Source of the DNA: Flavobacteriaceae bacterium
GTDB taxonomy: Bacteria; Bacteroidota; Bacteroidia; Flavobacteriales; Flavobacteriaceae
Reading direction: 5' to 3'
NCBI GenBank assembly: GCA_016763215.1
Contig: JAESUF010000092.1
Coordinates: 1-8,930, forward strand
DNA: 8,930 bases
Shown here: positions 1 to 5,807 of the stretch, one piece after another
Numbering within the stretch: the stretch's first letter is position 1
Layout of the letters: the number at the start of each line of letters is the position of its first letter
Program-made: the position numbers and the translations under genes
The notes under the pieces: generated by a model
Databases searched by the model: none
What the model was told of the DNA's origin: nothing
What the model saw: only the letters and a program-made list of their open reading frames with translations

Positions 1-1221
1 CATGTGAATGCGAGTTCTGATGATATTTTAATTACTGAAGGTTCTGGAATGACAGGTGTTGTCAATAAATTTCAGAGAATTCTAGGATTAAAAGTTTCTG
101 AAAACTTGAAAGAGTATACAGACATTCCAGAAGAAATTAAACCGATTGTTTTTATTTCCCATATGGAACACCATTCTAATCAAACTTCATGGTTAGAAAC
201 CATTGCAGATGTAGTCGTCGTTCCATGCAACGATAATGGGTTGGTTTGTTTGCATGAGTTTGAAGCATGTATTAAAAAACATGCCCATAGAAAATTGAAA
301 ATTGCTTCGATTACTTCCTGTTCTAATGTAACGGGAATTGAAACAGAATATCATAAAATAGCAAAGTTAATTCATCAATACAATGGATTGTGTTTTGTAG
401 ATTTTGCCTGTTGTGCACCTTATGTAGACATAGACATGCACCCAAAAAGGGAAGGTGAATATTTAGATGCCATCTTTTTCTCACCACATAAGTTTTTAGG
501 CGGACCGGGTAGCTCTGGGGTGCTAATTTTTAATAAGAAATTATATAAAAATTTAGTACCAGATAATCCAGGAGGAGGAACTGTAAGTTATACGAATCCA
601 TGGGGAGGGCATGATTATTTTGACGATGTTGAAACTCGAGAAGATGGAGGGACCCCAGCGTTTTTACAGACCATTAGAATAGCATTATCAGTTCAATTGA
701 AAGATCAAATGGGAACTGAGATGATAAAAAAGAGAGAAGAGCAAATTAATGTACCATTGTTTGAAACGTTAGAATCGTTACCCAATGTTCGAATTTTAGC
801 TCCTGAACACAAAGAACGATTGAGTATTTTTTCTTTTTATCTAGAAGGCGTTCACTTTAATTTGGTTGTAAAATTGTTAAATGATCGCTTCGGAATTCAA
901 ACGAGAGGAGGTTGCTCGTGCGCAGGGACTTACGGACACTTTTTACTGAATGTAGATCAAGAAACTTCCAATAGAATTAAAGATCAAATTTTGGATGGTT
1001 GTTCTACTGAAAAGCCAGGCTGGATTCGTCTGTCATTGCATCCTACAATTAAAGATGTGGAAGTAGAATTTATTTGCAATGCATTAAAAGAATTATGCGC
1101 TAATATTGATGACTGGGCTTCAGATTACCGATACGATACAGAGAAAAATGATTATGTACATATCTCAGAAGAACCTATAGAAAAACAATTGGTTTCTAAG
1201 TGGTTTCAATTAATGAGTTAA
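1..1221 (+). CDS. Class V aminotransferase / cysteine desulfurase-like PLP enzyme (5' end outside window)
   Basis: PLP-dependent fold-type I enzyme of the class V, SufS/NifS-like group; the substrate cannot be told from sequence. Numbering from the GTG at base 4, the His-rich PLP-stacking motif EHHSN is at residues 55-59, the PLP-pyridine Asp is D133 in VDFA, and the Schiff-base lysine is K163 in SPHKFLGGPG. Near the C-terminus, RGGCSCAGTYGH (301-312) places C306 where SufS has its catalytic cysteine, with a second cysteine at 304. The frame is open to base 1, and in SufS proteins the EHH motif lies well over 100 residues from the start, so roughly 65 or more N-terminal residues are missing; the GTG at 4 is not a believable start. 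The gene ends with TAA and converges on the broken acyltransferase. The CSC loop resembles flavobacterial proteins annotated only as class V aminotransferases, so desulfurase activity is an inference. Confidence 0.9.
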   Translation, partial: HVNASSDDILITEGSGMTGVVNKFQRILGLKVSENLKEYTDIPEEIKPIVFISHMEHHSNQTSWLETIADVVVVPCNDNGLVCLHEFEACIKKHAHRKLKIASITSCSNVTGIETEYHKIAKLIHQYNGLCFVDFACCAPYVDIDMHPKREGEYLDAIFFSPHKFLGGPGSSGVLIFNKKLYKNLVPDNPGGGTVSYTNPWGGHDYFDDVETREDGGTPAFLQTIRIALSVQLKDQMGTEMIKKREEQINVPLFETLESLPNVRILAPEHKERLSIFSFYLEGVHFNLVVKLLNDRFGIQTRGGCSCAGTYGHFLLNVDQETSNRIKDQILDGCSTEKPGWIRLSLHPTIKDVEVEFICNALKELCANIDDWASDYRYDTEKNDYVHISEEPIEKQLVSKWFQLMS

Positions 1222-1381
1222 TGTAGTAATAACTTGCGATTGATTATTTTTCACTTTGTTTCATTAAACTAGTAAATATATTTTCAAAATTTGCATTTGC
1301 CATTAGCTGTTAAACCTAACTTTTATTGCTTAAGGTAGCTGATTTTTTAAATCACAATTTAGATGTAAAGAGTGAAATTCT

Positions 1382-1458
1382 AAATGTAAAATTTAAAACT
1401 ATGAATGCAAAAGCGAAGTTTTAATAAATCACATTTGATATTTTTCGGTTTTACATTT
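1382..1458. repeat. Nested short inverted repeats in the convergent intergenic region
   Basis: The 242-base gap between the PLP enzyme and the broken acyltransferase contains no gene I can recognise. It holds two nested inverted repeats: an outer pair AAATGTAAAA (1382-1391) with TTTTACATTT (1449-1458), and an inner pair TTAAAACT (1393-1400) with AGTTTTAA (1417-1424). The arms are AT-only or nearly so and the loops are long, so they make a poor terminator. They may be chance in AT-rich DNA or a decayed element. No clear hairpin-plus-T-run terminator is visible for either flanking gene. Confidence 0.3.
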
Positions 1459-1463
1459 CTAAT

Positions 1464-2353
1464 TTACAACCACTCTTTAGGCACTTTATCTCTGTGTTTA
1501 AAACGTCTATGTGACCATAAATAGCATTCGGGCTGAGCGTGAATATTTCGTTCCGTAATAGTCAAGTATTTATCAGTGATTTCGTAATCTTTAAAGGCTC
1601 TAGGGGTTTCAGTAATGGTTTCGAAAGTAACTTCAAAATGACCTCTTTTGACTTTTCTAACCGAGTAGTTCACAACAGCCATATCAAACTTTTTGGAAAG
1701 CATTTCTGCACCTGTATGAATAGGTACTTTGATTCCCAGAAACTCCGACCAATAATGTGTTTTGCGTACTTCAGGTGATTGATCACTTAATAACAAATAC
1801 AGTCCTGTAATTTTATTGTCAAAATTAGCTTTCATTGCATTCACCGTTCGTGACGTTTTATACGCTGTAAAACCAAATTTTGTCCTAGATTTCTTCACTA
1901 TTTTTCCAAAATATTTATTGGCAATTTTTGTGTAAGCTCCATAACATTGAATATTTACAAACAGAGGAATTCCAAAAGACCATTCCCAATTGGCTTGATG
2001 TGCGCCAATAAGCGCAATACTTTTTCCTTTTTATGAAGATCATCAATCAGTTCTGGATTTAAGTACTGGTATCGTTTTTTAATATTCTTTTCACTTATTG
2101 TAAAGGCTTTCACGCTTTCTACAATAAGGTCTGTAAAGTGTCGAAAAAATTTCTTTCGAATCATTTTTAATTCAGAGAGGTCTTTTTCTGGAAAAGCTAA
2201 CTGTAGATTATTCAAAATAATCTCTTTTCGGTAGCCAATAATGTAGTAGAGCAATCCATAAAGAGTATCTGATAAAATGTATAACACTCTCATAGGTAAT
2301 AAAGAAAGTAGCCAGACAATTGGGTAAATTAAAATGAAAGTTAATAAATGCAT
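1464..2353 (-). pseudogene. Frameshifted LpxL/HtrB-family lysophospholipid/lipid A acyltransferase
   Basis: Two overlapping pieces of one gene. The first frame runs from ATG at 2353 to a TAA near 1955 (132 residues); the second frame carries the rest and ends in TAA at 1464. Adding one A to the A-run at 2028-2032 (or 2021-2025), minus-strand sense, joins them into a 296-residue protein that aligns along its length with the neighbouring intact copy. The restored protein has an N-terminal membrane segment (about 3-40), the HX4E acyltransferase motif HQANWE (H119, E124) directly after the break, a DQSP motif, and the C-terminal YLWSHRRFKHR block. As written, translation stops before a complete active site can be made. 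The family transfers acyl chains to lipid A precursors or related lipids at the inner membrane. It lies 38 bases downstream of the intact paralogue, probably co-transcribed. A sequencing indel in a homopolymer is the main alternative to real decay. Confidence 0.88.
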
Positions 2354-2391
2354 TTTTTATGAATTGTAAATATGATTGTTGTAAACTCGTT

Positions 2392-3312
2392 TTATTTTGA
2401 TGAATTAGAGATGCTAGATGTTCTTTTTTGATACCCTTTTGGGGTTTTATCTCGATGCTTAAAACGTTTATGAGACCAAAGATAGTACTCTGGTTCTTTG
2501 CGAATGTGTTTTTCTATAGAACGTAAATACGTTTCTATAATTTGATCATTTTTAGATTCTTTAGAAGAGGCTGTGATTACACTAAACTCAGATTCATAAT
2601 ACCCTCTTTTAATCTTAGTCGTATTAATATTTACAACAGCAAAATCATATTTTTTAGCAAGAATTTCAGCTCCATTTAAAACAGGAACAGTTACTCCCAT
2701 GAATTCCGACCAATAGTGCATTTTTCCATGATGAGGAGACTGGTCGCTAATCATTAGGTAATTTCCTTGATTGTTTTCTCTATTATTTAAAACAATATTT
2801 TTAACAGCATGCTTTGATTTTATAGATGTCATGCCAAATTTACTCCTCATTTTTATGATCAACTTTTCAAAATATTTATTATTAATTCTCATATAAGAAC
2901 CATAATAGGTTACATCTGTGTTGAGAGAAAAACTTGTTAAATACTCCCGATTTGCATAGTGAGTAGCTAAGAGAAGGATGCTTTTACCATCTTTGTTTAG
3001 TTTGTGGACTAATTCTGTATTGGTAAATCGATACTTTTTTGACATTTCCTTTTCTGAGATACTTATGAGTTTGATACTTTCAAATACCACATCTGTAAAG
3101 TGACGGAAAAATTTCTTTCTAATTTGTTTTAACTCATGTAACTCTTTGTTTGGAAAAGCGAGTGTAAGGTTCTCTAAAACAACTTCTTTTCTATAACCAA
3201 CAATATAAAACACCCAATAAAAGAAGTCTGACAGTGCATACAATAACCTCATTGGCAAAAGTGATAAAAGCCAAATTATGGGATAGGTTATCGCAAAGAT
3301 TAGAAAATGCAT
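2392..3312 (-). CDS. LpxL/HtrB-family lipid A (or related lipid) acyltransferase, intact copy
   Basis: A 306-residue membrane-anchored acyltransferase, the usual length for the LpxL/HtrB family, which adds secondary acyl chains to lipid A on the cytoplasmic face of the inner membrane. An uncleaved hydrophobic N-terminus (about 3-39) ends in GYRKE. The HX4E catalytic motif is HYANRE (H118, E123), followed by SDQSP (189-193) and the C-terminal signature YLWSHKRFKHR (277-287). The start ATG at 3312 gives an N-terminus matching the paralogue (MHFL versus MHLL). No Shine-Dalgarno is present; GATATTTG upstream is one base off the Bacteroidota -7 box but lacks a clear -33 partner. It is the first gene of a tandem pair and roughly half identical to the broken second copy by eye, so the duplication is old. 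The position after Asn is Arg (R122) where the paralogue has Trp. The true acceptor lipid is unknown. Confidence 0.9.
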   Translation of the reverse strand: MHFLIFAITYPIIWLLSLLPMRLLYALSDFFYWVFYIVGYRKEVVLENLTLAFPNKELHELKQIRKKFFRHFTDVVFESIKLISISEKEMSKKYRFTNTELVHKLNKDGKSILLLATHYANREYLTSFSLNTDVTYYGSYMRINNKYFEKLIIKMRSKFGMTSIKSKHAVKNIVLNNRENNQGNYLMISDQSPHHGKMHYWSEFMGVTVPVLNGAEILAKKYDFAVVNINTTKIKRGYYESEFSVITASSKESKNDQIIETYLRSIEKHIRKEPEYYLWSHKRFKHRDKTPKGYQKRTSSISNSSK

Positions 3313-3393
3313 TTTCTGTAATTAAAAGACAAATATCGTATTAAAATTTGTAACTGTATATGATGAGTCTACTCTTTTCGTTATGTTTGTGAT

Positions 3394-4047
3394 ATGCTAG
3401 AAAATATAAAACCTGTTGTATTATTACTTATTGTTATCACTGTGTTAATTTCTTTAAAAGGGTTTAAAGATTATGCCTTTTTTGAACGATTTAAATTTCA
3501 AGTTACACGAATTTTAAACGGTGAAAAAATACGGATGATAAGCTCTGGATTTTTACATGCAGATTGGCTTCATTTAGGTTTTAATATGTATGCATTATAT
3601 CTATTTGGTGACATTGTTGCGATGCAATTAGGAAATATTCCTTTTCTAATTATCTACTTTGGAAGTTTAGCAGCAGGAAGTATTTATTCACTTTATTATC
3701 ATAAAAAGCAGCCATACTATAGTGCAATTGGTGCATCAGGAGCAGTATCAGGAATTGTATATTCTTGTATTATGTTATATCCAGAAATGGAGTTGATGCT
3801 CATTTTAATACCCATTCCAATTCCTGGATATATTTTTGGTGTTGCTTATTTGTTGTATTCTATGTATGGAATGAAAAAGCAATTGGGAAATATTGGACAT
3901 TCAGCACATTTAGGGGGTGCTATTGGTGGGTTTGCATTAATATTAATTATATTTCCTCAAATATTCATCATCAATCAATTGATGATAATCATATTATCAA
4001 TACCTATTTTGATTTTACTGTTTTTTGGAAAAAAGTTGAACGTATAG
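3394..4047 (+). CDS. Rhomboid-family intramembrane serine protease
   Basis: A compact 217-residue polytopic protein with the full rhomboid signature. H60 and N64 in HLGFNM match the oxyanion-side His and Asn of GlpG, the nucleophile is S115 in GASG (113-116), and the catalytic His is H172 in AHLGG (171-175). Hydrophobic segments lie at about 6-22, 58-76, 82-100, 111-130, 132-157, 168-188 and 190-211, so a six-helix core plus one extra C-terminal helix is likely. Rhomboids cut transmembrane substrates within the bilayer; nothing here identifies the substrate. The gene is divergent from the acyltransferase pair (81 bases between starts) and ends in TAG. TATGTTTG at 3382-3389 looks like a -7 box but lies only four bases before the ATG and has no -33 partner at the right distance, so the promoter is uncertain. 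Confidence 0.94.
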   Translation: MLENIKPVVLLLIVITVLISLKGFKDYAFFERFKFQVTRILNGEKIRMISSGFLHADWLHLGFNMYALYLFGDIVAMQLGNIPFLIIYFGSLAAGSIYSLYYHKKQPYYSAIGASGAVSGIVYSCIMLYPEMELMLILIPIPIPGYIFGVAYLLYSMYGMKKQLGNIGHSAHLGGAIGGFALILIIFPQIFIINQLMIIILSIPILILLFFGKKLNV

Positions 4048-4107
4048 AAATTTAAGTTTCTTAATTTTTTTGCAGATAAAGAAGGTTCGGTTTTTTCGGT
4101 TAGGCTG

Positions 4108-4126
4108 ATGATAAGGTTCTTATCGT
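4108..4126 (+). terminator. Weak hairpin downstream of the rhomboid gene
   Basis: ATGATAAG (4108-4115) and CTTATCGT (4119-4126) form an 8-bp stem containing one T-G pair around a 3-base loop, about 60 bases after the rhomboid stop. Only a short ATTTTA follows, so termination would be weak. The stem core GATAAG/CTTATC recurs in the tRNA terminator hairpin 38 bases further on. Confidence 0.35.
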
Positions 4127-4154
4127 ATTTTACCGTAAAGAAGAGTATTAGAAA

Positions 4155-4184
4155 TAAAAAAAGCCTTATCGATATGATAAGACT
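4155..4184 (-). terminator. Rho-independent terminator of tRNA-Gly
   Basis: On the minus strand, directly after the tRNA 3' end, AGTCTTATC and GATAAGGCT (plus-strand 4176-4184 and 4162-4170) form a 9-bp stem with one G-T pair and a 5-base loop, followed by seven Ts (plus-strand A-run 4155-4161). Read from the plus strand the hairpin is followed by four Ts, so it may also stop rhomboid transcription. Confidence 0.85.
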
Positions 4185-4189
4185 TTTAG

Positions 4190-4262
4190 AGCGAGAGACC
4201 AGGTTCGAACTGGCGACATTCAGCTTGGAAGGCTGACGCTCTACCAACTGAGCTACTCTCGC
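4190..4262 (-). tRNA. tRNA-Gly, anticodon UCC
   Basis: A complete 73-base cloverleaf. The acceptor stem GCGAGAG pairs with CTCTCGC; the D arm is GCTC-AGTTGGTA-GAGC; the anticodon stem TCAGC/GCTGA encloses the loop CTTCCAA with anticodon TCC (glycine, GGA and GGG codons); a 5-base variable loop follows; and the T arm has the invariant TTCGAAC loop with stem GCCAG/CTGGT. The discriminator base is T. CCA is not encoded: the bases after the discriminator are CTA. A promoter lies just upstream and a hairpin terminator just downstream, so it is a single-gene unit. No attachment-site duplication or integrase was seen next to it. Confidence 0.97.
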
Positions 4263-4274
4263 TGATAGACGATG

Positions 4275-4304
4275 CAAATATAAAATCATTTTTGATTTAG
4301 GCAA
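4275..4304 (-). promoter_or_regulatory. Bacteroidota-type promoter for tRNA-Gly
   Basis: On the minus strand, TTG (plus-strand 4302-4304) is followed by a 19-base spacer and TATATTTG (plus-strand 4275-4282). This matches the primary sigma-factor pattern of Bacteroidota (TTG/TTTG, about 19 bases, TAnnTTTG). The -7 box ends 12 bases before the mature tRNA 5' end, leaving room for a short leader. It is the best promoter match in the window. Confidence 0.8.
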
Positions 4305-4320
4305 CGAAAAAAAAGAAAAA

Positions 4321-4767
4321 TCAATAGAATTTTTTATCGGCTCTCATTACTTTCAACATATGGAATCCAAAGATTTCATATCCTTCATTGTAATAGAACC
4401 TGTGAGACTTTCTGTTTTCTACAAAAGTGTTTAATTCAATTGCCTCACAACCTTTAGATTGCGTGTATTCATGTATCCAATGAAAGAATTTTTTCCCTAA
4501 ACCTTTGTTCCGATATTTTTCATCAATTACAACATGATCTGGCTCTACAGTTTTACCAATATAATGCCTTGTGGTATACCATAAACCTGAAATCCCGACC
4601 AATTCACCATCCAAATAGAGTCCAATACACTCGTAATGGGGAAGATTTGCCATTTCTAATAATCGATTCGTTAATAAATCTAAAGGTGTTTTATGATTTA
4701 TTTTTTGAAGAAGTGGAATTATCTGTAAGGTATTAGTAGGATTAATCGACTCAATGAGAATATTCAT
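4321..4767 (-). CDS. GNAT-family N-acetyltransferase
   Basis: A 148-residue single-domain GNAT protein. Motif A, which binds the acetyl-CoA pyrophosphate, is VVIDEKYRNKGLGKKFF, with R86-N-K-G-L-G91. The preceding strand carries YLDGELVGISGLWY (51-64), and the C-terminal motif-B-like part is ENRKSHRFYYNEGYEIFGFHM (117-137), typical of N-acetyltransferases. The substrate (small molecule or protein) cannot be inferred. The frame is open upstream to an ATG at 4881, but those 38 residues would overlap the divergent hydrolase start; the ATG at 4767 begins just where GNAT-like sequence starts and sits 22 bases after a plausible -7 box, so I chose it. The gene ends in TGA, 17 bases before the tRNA promoter. 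It shares its upstream region with the exported hydrolase gene. Confidence 0.9.
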   Translation of the reverse strand: MNILIESINPTNTLQIIPLLQKINHKTPLDLLTNRLLEMANLPHYECIGLYLDGELVGISGLWYTTRHYIGKTVEPDHVVIDEKYRNKGLGKKFFHWIHEYTQSKGCEAIELNTFVENRKSHRFYYNEGYEIFGFHMLKVMRADKKFY

Positions 4768-4788
4768 AAGGTGCTTACATATTTTATG

Positions 4789-4819
4789 TAAAGATATTGT
4801 TTGTATCTTGTTTAACAAA
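4789..4819 (-). promoter_or_regulatory. Probable promoter of the GNAT gene
   Basis: On the minus strand, TTTG (plus-strand 4816-4819), a 19-base spacer and TATCTTTA (plus-strand 4789-4796) match the Bacteroidota pattern with one mismatch at the last base of the -7 box. The predicted leader to the ATG at 4767 is about 15 bases, which supports that start over the longer frame. Confidence 0.45.
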
Positions 4820-4849
4820 TCAAAATTAACTATCAAATTTATTAGAATA

Positions 4850-5734
4850 ATGAATAGGCTAAAGTTACTTGTAATCATCACATTTATTTCTTTATCAACA
4901 GCAATAAATGCTCAAAATAGCGAAGTGAAAATTACATCAACTAAAATTACAGATCAAATTTATATGTTGAAAGGTCAAGGAGGAAACATCGGGCTTTTTA
5001 TTGGTGATGATGCCGTCTATATGATAGATGATCAATTTGCTCCATTGACTTCTAAAATTCTAGAGGCTATTAAAAAGATTACACCGAAGAAGGTCGATTA
5101 TTTGATCAATACACATTGGCACGGAGACCATACAGGTGGAAATGAAAACATGGGAAATGAAGGAGCTTTAATTGTTGCGCATGACAATGTAAGGAAGAGA
5201 ATGAGTACAGAAAGCACTAGAAGAGGAAGAACTGTGGCAGCTTCACCTAAAGTAGCATTGCCAGTAATTACGTTTAGTAAAGATCTATCATTTCATATTA
5301 ATAATGACGATGTATTGGTTACTCATGTACACAATGCACATACAGATGGTGACGCCCTAATTTATTTTGCAAACAACAATGTCTTACACACAGGAGATAG
5401 TTATTTTCAAACAGGGTTCCCATATATAGATTTAACTTCTGGAGGAAGTATTGACGGGTATATAGAAGGGATTCAAAAAATGATTTTAATCACTGATGAT
5501 GCTACAAAAATTATCCCAGGACATGGAGATGTGGCTTCAAGAAAAGAGTTGAAAACATATTTGACTATGTTAACTACGTTAAGAACTAGAGTGGAGGCAG
5601 AAATCAAGAAAGGGAAATCACTAGAAGAAGTAAAAGCAAATAAAGAGATTACAAAAGAATATGCCTCTTCTAGTTGGTGGATAACAGAAGAGAAAATTAG
5701 AGAGACTATTTATACCAGTCTAAGTAAAAAATAA
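4850..5734 (+). CDS. Exported metallo-beta-lactamase-fold hydrolase
   Basis: A 294-residue protein with an N-terminal signal peptide (MNRLK, hydrophobic about 6-18, likely cleavage after the INA at 19-21) followed by an MBL fold. The binuclear metal ligands are all present: HWHGDH (H89, H91, D93, H94), H164 in AHTDGD, D183 in HTGD, and H225 in PGHGD. An Asp rather than Cys at 183 resembles glyoxalase II and related hydrolases more than class B1 lactamases. A charged helical tail (about 235-294) follows, as in many MBL proteins annotated only by fold. The frame is open upstream to 4754, but that extension has no signal-peptide logic and overlaps the GNAT gene; the start at 4850 puts the signal peptide at the N-terminus. 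The likely location is the periplasm. The substrate is unknown; lactam hydrolysis is possible but not indicated. A strong hairpin terminator follows the stop. Confidence 0.93.
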   Translation: MNRLKLLVIITFISLSTAINAQNSEVKITSTKITDQIYMLKGQGGNIGLFIGDDAVYMIDDQFAPLTSKILEAIKKITPKKVDYLINTHWHGDHTGGNENMGNEGALIVAHDNVRKRMSTESTRRGRTVAASPKVALPVITFSKDLSFHINNDDVLVTHVHNAHTDGDALIYFANNNVLHTGDSYFQTGFPYIDLTSGGSIDGYIEGIQKMILITDDATKIIPGHGDVASRKELKTYLTMLTTLRTRVEAEIKKGKSLEEVKANKEITKEYASSSWWITEEKIRETIYTSLSKK

Positions 5735-5748
5735 CCTCATTGTTATAT

Positions 5749-5787
5749 AAAGAAAAGCCTCGTAATAATTACGAGGCTTTTCTTTTT
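5749..5787. terminator. Strong bidirectional terminator between convergent genes
   Basis: A 17-bp perfect stem (5749-5765 with 5769-5785, core GCCTCGTAA/TTACGAGGC) and a 3-base TAA loop, with a T-run (5783-5787) on the plus strand. It lies 15 bases after the hydrolase stop and 21 bases before the end of the convergent patatin-like gene. The A-rich left arm supplies Ts for minus-strand reading too. Confidence 0.93.
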
Positions 5788-5807
5788 GCATGTATATAGT
5801 AGGAGTT

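Noticed and set aside
1539..1778. 79-codon open frame on plus inside the broken acyltransferase
   Set aside because: It is antisense to conserved acyltransferase sequence and its product has no recognisable domain.
3382..3389. TATGTTTG as the -7 box of the rhomboid gene
   Set aside because: It is only four bases from the ATG and no TTG/TTTG lies 17-23 bases upstream; the nearest TTTG is 31 bases away.
3765..4055. 96-codon plus frame overlapping the rhomboid gene
   Set aside because: It is an alternative frame of the rhomboid coding region, which has all its catalytic motifs in the other frame.
4190..4262. tRNA-Gly as an integration site for a mobile element
   Set aside because: No repeat of the tRNA 3' end and no integrase gene is visible in the window.
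3975..4304. 109-codon minus frame across the tRNA-Gly
   Set aside because: It reads through a complete tRNA, its promoter and its terminator, and overlaps the end of the rhomboid gene.
4754..4849. Upstream extension of the MBL hydrolase start
   Set aside because: It would bury the signal peptide internally and overlap the GNAT start region.
4768..4881. Upstream extension of the GNAT start
   Set aside because: The 38 extra residues do not look GNAT-like, overlap the hydrolase gene, and run through the predicted GNAT promoter.
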